From an uncultured Lachnospiraceae bacterium (GTDB lineage Bacteria; Bacillota; Clostridia; Lachnospirales; Lachnospiraceae): a DNA stretch of 39,774 nt. Below the pieces are notes generated by a model. The model was not told the origin of the DNA, searched no databases, and saw only the letters and a list, made by a program, of their open reading frames with translations. The stretch spans positions 1-39,774 of the forward strand of contig CANOFO010000017.1 of NCBI GenBank assembly GCA_947565305.1, written 5' to 3'. Positions 33,872-39,774 of the stretch are shown in pieces (positions within the stretch are counted from its first letter, which is position 1; each line of letters starts with the position of its first letter). The position numbers and the translations under genes were made by a program.

Positions 33872-35422
33872 TTGTATAGTATTGTATCAACAGCTATCGT
33901 CTGTGGCATCCGCAGCGTTCTTGTTCAGGTGGAGGCAGACGTGTGTGATGGAATGCCTGCATTTGAAATGGTAGGCATTTTGTCCTCAGAGGTCAGGGAG
34001 GCGAAAGAACGGATCCGCGCGGCAATCCGCAACAGCAGTATCCGCCTGTCTCCTAAGAAAATTACCGTAAATCTCTATCCGGCAGATATCCGTAAAAGCG
34101 GAACAGTGTTCGATTTGCCGATTGCACTTGCCATCCTGGCGGCATACGGCAGGATTCCCCAGGAATACCTGGATGGAATCTTATTTGCCGGAGAAATCGG
34201 CCTCAATGGAGAAATCCGTCCGACAGCCGGAATCCTGCCCATGGTCCTTGCAGCGCGTGAGGCAGGGAAGCGTGTGGTCTGCGTTCCCAAAGAAAATGTT
34301 CGGGAAGCGCAGGTTGTGAAGGGAATTACAATCCTTCCGGGGGAAAGCCTGGGGCAGGTGATTGAACTGACGGAAAGTTACTTTCGAGAACCGGAAAAAT
34401 ATAAGGCAGACGTAGGCAGTAATATAGAAGAAACTGCCGAAAAGCCGCAGAATGCGGACTTTGACTTCGCTTCCATACATGGTCAGAAGGTTCTGAAACG
34501 AGCCTGTGAAATTGCAGCCAGCGGCAGACATAATATGCTGATGCTCGGTTCCCCTGGGGCAGGGAAGACCATGGCGGCGCGCGCGGTTGCGACAATCCTT
34601 CCGCCCCTTACGGAGGAGGAGGCCTTAGAACTTGCCAAAGTGTACAGCGTTTTGGGCATGTTTGGGCAGCGTGAGATGAATTTCCGGGAAAGGCCTTACC
34701 GCAGCCCCCACCATACCATCAGCCTGGCAGGGATGGCGGGAGGAGGGACTGTTCCTAAACCTGGGGAAATCAGCCTGGCACATAAAGGCGTATTGTTTTT
34801 GGACGAGCTGACGGAATTTAAAAGGCCGGTACTGGAGGTGCTGCGGCAGCCTTTGGAGGAACGTGAAATCCGGCTGGTGCGCGGGAATGGCACGTATTTT
34901 TATCCAGCGGATATCATGTTGATTGCAGCAATGAATCCGTGCAGCTGTGGCTATTTTCCAGACAGGAACCGCTGTACCTGTACGAAAGCTATGATAGAGC
35001 GGCACCTGAGCAAGATTAGCCGTCCTTTGCTCGACAGGATGGATATCTGCGTGGAGGTCAGCCGTCCGGCGCTTTGGGAACTGACAAACAGACAGCCAGA
35101 GGAAAGTTCTGCCCTTATCCGCAGCCGCGTAGCGCGGACGCAGGCCATTCAGAGGGAACGTTTTGCAGGAAGCAAAATCCTCTATAACAGCCAGATTCCG
35201 CCATCTGCAATAAAGGATTGGTGTGCAATGGAATCGGAGGGAGAAGAATTGCTCAGTGAATCCTTTGAGCGCCTGGAACTGACTGCGCGGGGGTATTATC
35301 GTGTGCTGCGCGTAGCACGTACAATTGCAGATATGGAAGGAGCGGCGAAAATTGGGCGCACCCATATATATGAGAGCCTTTTGTACCGCAGCATAGACAG
35401 AAAGGTGTGGGACTGGGAATGA
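33872..35422 (+). CDS. YifB/ComM-like Mg-chelatase-family AAA ATPase
   Basis: A 516-residue ATPase: N-terminal Lon-like domain (YSIVSTAIVCGIRSVLVQVEAD, AFEMVG, AKERIRAAIRNS), AAA module with Walker A GSPGAGKTM, Walker B GVLFLDEL and ISLAHKG, a Cys-rich MNPCSCGYFPDRNRCTC motif, and a C-terminal Mg-chelatase-like domain. Family members (ComM) act as branch-migration helicases in recombination of incoming DNA. GGGAGG at 33861-33866 is 5 bases from a TTG at 33872, which gives the family's usual (M)YS start; the frame runs open upstream to 33767 but that part looks non-coding. It overlaps dprA by 4 bases. Confidence 0.9.
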   Translation: MYSIVSTAIVCGIRSVLVQVEADVCDGMPAFEMVGILSSEVREAKERIRAAIRNSSIRLSPKKITVNLYPADIRKSGTVFDLPIALAILAAYGRIPQEYLDGILFAGEIGLNGEIRPTAGILPMVLAAREAGKRVVCVPKENVREAQVVKGITILPGESLGQVIELTESYFREPEKYKADVGSNIEETAEKPQNADFDFASIHGQKVLKRACEIAASGRHNMLMLGSPGAGKTMAARAVATILPPLTEEEALELAKVYSVLGMFGQREMNFRERPYRSPHHTISLAGMAGGGTVPKPGEISLAHKGVLFLDELTEFKRPVLEVLRQPLEEREIRLVRGNGTYFYPADIMLIAAMNPCSCGYFPDRNRCTCTKAMIERHLSKISRPLLDRMDICVEVSRPALWELTNRQPEESSALIRSRVARTQAIQRERFAGSKILYNSQIPPSAIKDWCAMESEGEELLSESFERLELTARGYYRVLRVARTIADMEGAAKIGRTHIYESLLYRSIDRKVWDWE

Positions 35423-36534
35423 GTGCAGAAATGGAAGCGTATAATAAATATGAGTACTGGCTTGCGGGAATTGTATCCCTTCCCGGGAGGAAGAAGATTT
35501 ACCTGAAGAGTTTGTTTGGTGAGGCAGAAAGGCTTTATCATGCCCCCAAGGAGGCGTTGGAGCAGATTCCTGTATTGACCGAATGTGAGAAAGAGGGAAT
35601 TGTGGCAGCGCAGAATAAAACAGAAGAACAGCTGGAGAAAGAACTGGCGTACTGCCAGAGCAAAGGGATTATGCTGGCAGTTTGGCAGGAAGCCGCATAC
35701 CCTGTGAGTCTGGAACATATTTATAATCCTCCGTATGGACTGTTTTACCGAGGAAAATTTCCAGATGGAGGACAAAAAGCTGTCAGCGTTGTGGGAGCCA
35801 GGAATTGTACATGTTATGGGAAAACGGTGGCGCAGCAGGTTGGCAAAGAACTTGCGGCGGCGGGCATTCTGGTGGTCAGCGGCATGGCGGCGGGCATCGA
35901 TGGAGCGGCACAGCGGGGAGCTTTGTGCGGCGGGGGCAGCACACTGGGGGTGCTGGGATGTGGTGTGGATATTTGTTATCCGGCAGCGAACAGGGAACTG
36001 TATGAGCGGCTCGCAACTGATGGCTGTGTAATTTCGGAGTATCCGCCGCGCACACGTCCATTGGCCTTGAATTTCCCCCAGCGGAACCGGATTATCAGCG
36101 GTTTGTCTGATGTGGTGCTGGTAGTGGAGGCAAGGGAGAAAAGCGGTTCTTTGATAACGGCGGATTTTGCTTTGGAACAGGGAAAGGATATTTATGCTGT
36201 GCCAGGGCGTATTTCTGATTTGTCCAGCAGGGGTACAAACCGCTTGATTCAGCAAGGCGCGGGCATCTATCTGAATATGGAAAATTTTTTAGAAGCGATG
36301 CATATTTTTTCAAAAACAGAAGAGAATTCATGCAAAAAGCAAAAAATTTCCCTTGAAAATTTAGAAAGGTTGGTGTATAGTTGTCTCGATTTGACTCCGA
36401 GGAATCTGGAAAGCATTTGGGCTGAGACAGGATTGGACCTGGGAGTATTGATGGAGACTCTGGGAACATTGCAGGAAATGGGCGTTGTTTCCGAAATTTA
36501 TAAAAATTATTTTATCCGTTCCGATATTGATTAG
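35419..36534 (+). CDS. dprA: DNA-processing protein DprA
   Basis: A 371-residue protein that loads RecA on incoming single-stranded DNA. It has an N-terminal helical region, the Rossmann core (VVGARNCTCYGKTVAQ, SGMAAGIDGAAQRGAL, NFPQRNRIISGLSDVVLVVEA, SGSLITADFALEQG, YAVPG) and a C-terminal winged-helix domain (about 310-371). The ATG at 35419 overlaps the yifB stop (ATGA), so they are translationally coupled; a GTG at 35407 is also in frame. Its pairing with a ComM-like ATPase supports a shared role in recombination of taken-up DNA. Confidence 0.93.
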   Translation: MSAEMEAYNKYEYWLAGIVSLPGRKKIYLKSLFGEAERLYHAPKEALEQIPVLTECEKEGIVAAQNKTEEQLEKELAYCQSKGIMLAVWQEAAYPVSLEHIYNPPYGLFYRGKFPDGGQKAVSVVGARNCTCYGKTVAQQVGKELAAAGILVVSGMAAGIDGAAQRGALCGGGSTLGVLGCGVDICYPAANRELYERLATDGCVISEYPPRTRPLALNFPQRNRIISGLSDVVLVVEAREKSGSLITADFALEQGKDIYAVPGRISDLSSRGTNRLIQQGAGIYLNMENFLEAMHIFSKTEENSCKKQKISLENLERLVYSCLDLTPRNLESIWAETGLDLGVLMETLGTLQEMGVVSEIYKNYFIRSDID

Positions 36535-36548
36535 GGAGGAGCAGACAC

Positions 36549-38636
36549 ATGGCAAAGTATCTGGTAATTGTGGAATCACCGGCGAAGGTGAAGACTATCA
36601 AGAAATTCCTGGGGAAGAATTACGAAGTGGTGGCATCTAACGGTCACGTACGTGATTTGCCGAAAAGCCAGCTTGGTATAGATGTGGAACATGACTATGA
36701 GCCGAAATATATTACAATCCGTGGTAAGGGAGATATACTGGCCAATCTCAGGAAAGAAGTGAAAAAAGCAGAAAAGGTTTATCTGGCAACGGACCCGGAC
36801 CGGGAAGGAGAAGCCATCTCCTGGCATCTTTCGAAGGCACTGAAACTGGATGACAAGAAAGTTTATCGGATTAGTTTTAATGAGATTACAAAGAATGCGG
36901 TAAAGGCCTCATTGAAACAGGCGCGTAATATTGATTTGAACCTGGTAGATGCCCAGCAGACACGCCGTATGCTCGATCGTATGGTGGGTTACCGTATCAG
37001 CCCGGTATTGTGGGCAAAAGTAAAGCGGGGACTGAGCGCCGGGCGCGTCCAGTCAGTGGCGCTGCGCATTATCTGTGACAGGGAGGAAGAGATTAATGCA
37101 TTTATCCCGGAAGAATACTGGACATTGGATGCAAAGTTTGCTGTCCCAGGTGAGAAAAAATTTCTCTCTGCCAAATTTCACGGTGATGAAAATGGAAAGA
37201 TTACTATCGGTTCCAGGCAGGAACTGGATGAGATATTGAAGGATTTGAAGCAGGAGAACTATCAGGTGCTGGATGTGAAGAAGGGCAGCCGGGTAAAGAA
37301 AGCCCCGCTTCCCTTTACGACCAGCACATTGCAGCAAGAGGCAGCAAAACGCCTGAATTTTTCTACGCAGAAGACCATGCGTCTGGCTCAGCAGCTCTAC
37401 GAAGGAATTGACATCAAGGGTCAGGGGACCGTGGGCATCATTACTTACCTGAGAACGGATTCTGTCCGTGTTTCAGAAGAAGCGGATGCGGCAGCGCGGG
37501 AATATATCGGCACTGCCTATGGGGACAAATATGTTGCCCAGGCGGGGGAGAGCAAAAAGAGCAGCCAGAAAATCCAGGATGCCCATGAGGCAATCCGTCC
37601 TTCGGATATCACCCGTACCCCGGTGAAAATCAAGGAATCCTTAAGCCGCGACCAGTTCCGCCTGTATCAGTTAATCTGGAACCGGTTTGCAGCGAGCCGT
37701 ATGTCCGGTGCAGAGTACGAGACTACTTCTGTGAAAATAGGAGCCGGGAATTACCGTTTCCATGTGTCGGCTTCCAAGATTGTCTTTGAAGGATTTTTGT
37801 CTGTATATACCAGTGACGATGATGAGAAGAGCGAGAACAATGTGCTGCTTAAATCCATCGACACGGACACCAAGCTGGAGATAAAAGAGCTGGAAGAGAA
37901 ACAGCATTTCACACAGCCTCCGGCACATTTTACGGAGGCTTCTCTGGTTAAGACGTTGGAAGAACTTGGTATTGGGCGTCCCAGTACTTATGCGCCCACT
38001 ATCACAACGTTACTTGCCAGGCGCTATCTGACAAAAGAAAACCGTAATCTTTATGTGACAGAATTGGGAGAGGTTGTCAATTCTATCATGAAAGAGGCAT
38101 TCACTACGATTGTGGATGAGCAGTTTACGGCGAACATGGAATCTTTGCTGGATAAGGTGGCAGAAGGCAGCGTGGACTGGAAAACAGTGGTGAGGAATTT
38201 CTATCCTGATTTGGACGAGGCGGTACAGATTGCAGAAAAAGAACTGGAGAAGGTGGAGATTCAGGACGAAATAACGGATGTGGTCTGTGATTTGTGTGGG
38301 CGCAATATGGTAATCAAGTACGGTCCGCACGGCAGGTTCCTTGCATGTCCGGGGTTCCCGGAGTGCCGTAACACCAAGCCTTATCTGGAGAAGATTGGCG
38401 TGGCATGTCCGAAATGTGGGAAAGAAGTGGTGCTGCGTAAGACAAAGAAAGGCAGGAAGTATTATGGATGCGAATCAAATCCAGAATGTGATTTCATGAG
38501 CTGGCAGCGTCCTTCCGAGGAGAAGTGCCCGAAGTGCGGCGGCTATCTGGTGGAGAAAGGCAACAAGCTGGTATGTGCTGATAATCAGTGTGGATTTGTA
38601 AAAGAAAAGCAGAATAGTAAGAAAATAGAATCATAA
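36549..38636 (+). CDS. topA: DNA topoisomerase I
   Basis: A 695-residue type IA topoisomerase that relaxes negative supercoils. TOPRIM motifs VIVESPAKVKTIKKFLG (Glu9) and ATDPDREGEA are present, the catalytic tyrosine is Tyr300 in GIITYLRTDSVR, and the C-terminus has three zinc-ribbon units with paired cysteines (CDLCGRNM with CPGFPEC, CPKCGKEV with CESNPEC, CPKCGGYL with CADNQC). AGGGAGGAG lies before the ATG, 14 bases after dprA. Confidence 0.97.
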   Translation: MAKYLVIVESPAKVKTIKKFLGKNYEVVASNGHVRDLPKSQLGIDVEHDYEPKYITIRGKGDILANLRKEVKKAEKVYLATDPDREGEAISWHLSKALKLDDKKVYRISFNEITKNAVKASLKQARNIDLNLVDAQQTRRMLDRMVGYRISPVLWAKVKRGLSAGRVQSVALRIICDREEEINAFIPEEYWTLDAKFAVPGEKKFLSAKFHGDENGKITIGSRQELDEILKDLKQENYQVLDVKKGSRVKKAPLPFTTSTLQQEAAKRLNFSTQKTMRLAQQLYEGIDIKGQGTVGIITYLRTDSVRVSEEADAAAREYIGTAYGDKYVAQAGESKKSSQKIQDAHEAIRPSDITRTPVKIKESLSRDQFRLYQLIWNRFAASRMSGAEYETTSVKIGAGNYRFHVSASKIVFEGFLSVYTSDDDEKSENNVLLKSIDTDTKLEIKELEEKQHFTQPPAHFTEASLVKTLEELGIGRPSTYAPTITTLLARRYLTKENRNLYVTELGEVVNSIMKEAFTTIVDEQFTANMESLLDKVAEGSVDWKTVVRNFYPDLDEAVQIAEKELEKVEIQDEITDVVCDLCGRNMVIKYGPHGRFLACPGFPECRNTKPYLEKIGVACPKCGKEVVLRKTKKGRKYYGCESNPECDFMSWQRPSEEKCPKCGGYLVEKGNKLVCADNQCGFVKEKQNSKKIES

Positions 38637-38668
38637 TTGCGAAAAATGCTAAAATAGATAGAAAGTTG

Positions 38669-38697
38669 TTGTACTTTCGCTAAAAACATGTTATAAT
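38669..38697 (+). promoter_or_regulatory. Promoter of codY
   Basis: TTGTAC at 38669-38674 and consensus TATAAT at 38692-38697 with a 17-base spacer, 60 bases before the start codon. Confidence 0.8.
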
Positions 38698-38756
38698 CAG
38701 AACGAATTTGTAGAATTGCAGAGGGAAATATAAATTTTAATTAGGAGGTAATTGTT

Positions 38757-39545
38757 ATGAGTGTTCAGTTATTAGACAAGACAAGGAAGATTAACAAGCT
38801 GCTGCATAATAACAATTCCTCAAAGGTTGTCTTTAACGATATCTGTGCAGTCCTGACAGGGATTTTGGATTCTAATATTCTGGTTATCAGTAAGAAAGGG
38901 AAGATTCTGGGGATTGGCAGAAACCGGCAGACAGAGGAGATTAAAGAATTGATTGCCGGGGACGTGGGAGGTTTTATTGACCCACTGCTGAATGAGCGTC
39001 TGCTGGGAATTCTTTCCACGAAGGAGAATGTCAATCTGGAGACTCTGGGATTTGTCTCCGGTGAAGTGAGCCTTTATCAGGCAATCATTACACCCATAGA
39101 TATTGCGGGAGAGCGTTTGGGAACACTGTTTGTATACCGGCTGGAGAACCAGTACGATATTGATGATATCATCTTAAGCGAATATGGAACTACGGTTGTA
39201 GGTTTGGAGATGATGCGTTCTGTGAACGAGGAGAGCGCGGAGGAGAGCCGCAAAGTGCAGATTGTCAAATCGGCAATCAGTACCCTTTCTTTTTCGGAGT
39301 TGGAGGCAATTACCCATATCTTTGATGAGATGGAAGGAAAGGAAGGCATTCTGGTCGCCAGTAAGATTGCCGACAGGGTCGGGATTACCAGGAGTGTTAT
39401 TGTGAATGCGCTCCGCAAATTCGAGAGTGCGGGTGTCATTGAATCCCGTTCTTCCGGGATGAAAGGCACTTATATCAAAGTGTTGAATGATGTAGTCTTT
39501 GAAGAGTTAGATAAGATAAAGCGAGAACATGTGAAAGACAATTGA
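38757..39545 (+). CDS. codY: GTP- and BCAA-sensing global repressor CodY
   Basis: A 262-residue regulator that binds GTP and branched-chain amino acids and represses starvation genes. The N-terminal GAF domain (LLDKTRKINKLL, VFNDICAVL, YDIDDIILSEYGTTVVGLEMMRS) and the C-terminal winged helix (SKIADRVGITRSVIVNALRKFESAGVIESRS) match CodY throughout, at the usual length. TTAGGAGG lies shortly before the ATG. It has its own promoter after topA and a strong terminator. Confidence 0.97.
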   Translation: MSVQLLDKTRKINKLLHNNNSSKVVFNDICAVLTGILDSNILVISKKGKILGIGRNRQTEEIKELIAGDVGGFIDPLLNERLLGILSTKENVNLETLGFVSGEVSLYQAIITPIDIAGERLGTLFVYRLENQYDIDDIILSEYGTTVVGLEMMRSVNEESAEESRKVQIVKSAISTLSFSELEAITHIFDEMEGKEGILVASKIADRVGITRSVIVNALRKFESAGVIESRSSGMKGTYIKVLNDVVFEELDKIKREHVKDN

Positions 39546-39626
39546 ATATACAGTGACGGATAGTCTGAGTTTTAGACATAGTTATAGCGGATAAACAGCT
39601 GAAAGGAATCGGCGGTGAGTTAAAAT

Positions 39627-39662
39627 GGAATTTGCAAAAAGAGTTGCAGATTCCTTTTTTTG
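39627..39662 (+). terminator. Rho-independent terminator after codY
   Basis: An 11-bp stem with one G-U pair (39627-39637 with 39644-39654, loop AAAGAG) followed by seven Ts. A larger competing pairing (AAGGAATC at 39603-39610 with GATTCCTT at 39649-39656) shares its 3' arm. Confidence 0.9.
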
Positions 39663-39665
39663 CCC

Positions 39666-39735
39666 AATATTTATAAAATATTAAAGTTAATTTTAACTTT
39701 GATTGCCAAAAGCGCCTGTCACCAAAGTGACAGGC
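39666..39735. other. Cluster of palindromes at the right edge
   Basis: Three inverted repeats follow in a row: AATATTT-ATA-AAATATT (39666-39682), AAAGTTAA-TT-TTAACTTT (39683-39700) and GCCTGTCAC-CAAA-GTGACAGGC (39714-39735). All three have perfect arms. Nothing in the window explains them; they may be operators or a leader of the next gene. Confidence 0.5.
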
Positions 39736-39774
39736 AAGTGTCCGGCTTTTAGTAATATCTTCCAGACGAGGTAC

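Noticed and set aside
34625-35365. 246-codon open frame on the minus strand
   Set aside because: Opposite the conserved ATPase core of yifB-comM.
35296-36255. 319-codon open frame on the minus strand
   Set aside because: It lies entirely opposite dprA and the end of yifB, which have strong family motifs. Its translation is Pro/His/Cys/Ser-rich with no motif and no ribosome site.
38707-38721. Possible CodY box before codY
   Set aside because: The closest match to the 15-base consensus differs at about six positions, too many to claim autoregulation.
1-39774. CRISPR arrays, insertion sequences, prophage genes
   Set aside because: No regularly spaced direct repeats, transposases, integrases or phage structural genes were seen on either strand.

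Overview
The window is one continuous piece of chromosome from a Gram-positive, spore-forming anaerobe of the Clostridia, most likely a gut Lachnospiraceae. This rests on gene content: a SigK-type sporulation sigma factor, CodY directly after topA, a ferredoxin-like [FeFe]-hydrogenase, a DUF1292 and a DUF4250 protein, secreted proteins built from bacterial Ig-like and BspA-type repeats, a B12-dependent methionine synthase split in two, and an infC-rpmI-rplT operon with a Firmicutes-style L20 leader. I see no insertion sequence, prophage or CRISPR array.

Layout. 1-4085: tail of an unknown membrane protein, then metF, a separate methionine-synthase reactivation domain and metH lacking that domain (one folate/methionine operon). 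4221-6048: a membrane-anchored unknown protein overlapping a metallophosphoesterase. 6142-8631 (minus): a large secreted Ig-like repeat protein. 8746-10122: infC-rpmI-rplT with promoter, L20 leader, attenuator and an AUU start for infC. 10126-10358: a 233-bp multi-hairpin element closed by a perfect 15-bp inverted repeat, the best candidate for an undescribed element. 10451-10522: tRNA-Glu. 10875-16075: a 1397-aa mosaic subtilisin-like protease and an FlxA-like coiled-coil protein. 16168-18143 (minus): histidine kinase and response regulator, divergent from a CLC-family transporter (18276-19553). 19655-21106: hydrogenase-like iron-sulfur protein. 21312-24316: PadR regulator, DUF2812 membrane protein and a two-gene ABC-2 transporter, with a GATATAT repeat array upstream of padR. 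24480-27805: gltX and a UvrD-type helicase. 27920-29377 (minus): HD-GYP protein and DUF1292 protein. 29636-32855: a GH13 amylase-fold protein that has lost its catalytic carboxylates, a TraX-family membrane protein and a DUF5662 protein. 32843-33019 (minus): a 58-aa DUF4250 protein. 33153-39545: sigK-like factor, yifB/comM-like ATPase, dprA, topA, codY.

How the genes work together. The first operon supplies methyl-THF, uses it to make methionine and repairs the cobalamin enzyme. The translation operon is governed by its own leader and rare start codon. The two large secreted proteins both end in lysine-rich beta repeats, which suggests non-covalent retention at the cell surface. The right end links sporulation transcription, DNA uptake/recombination, DNA topology and nutrient sensing. 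Several starts are non-ATG (ATT for infC; TTG for padR, the sigma factor and yifB), each supported by a well-placed Shine-Dalgarno sequence. All assignments are from reading motifs; no database search was run.
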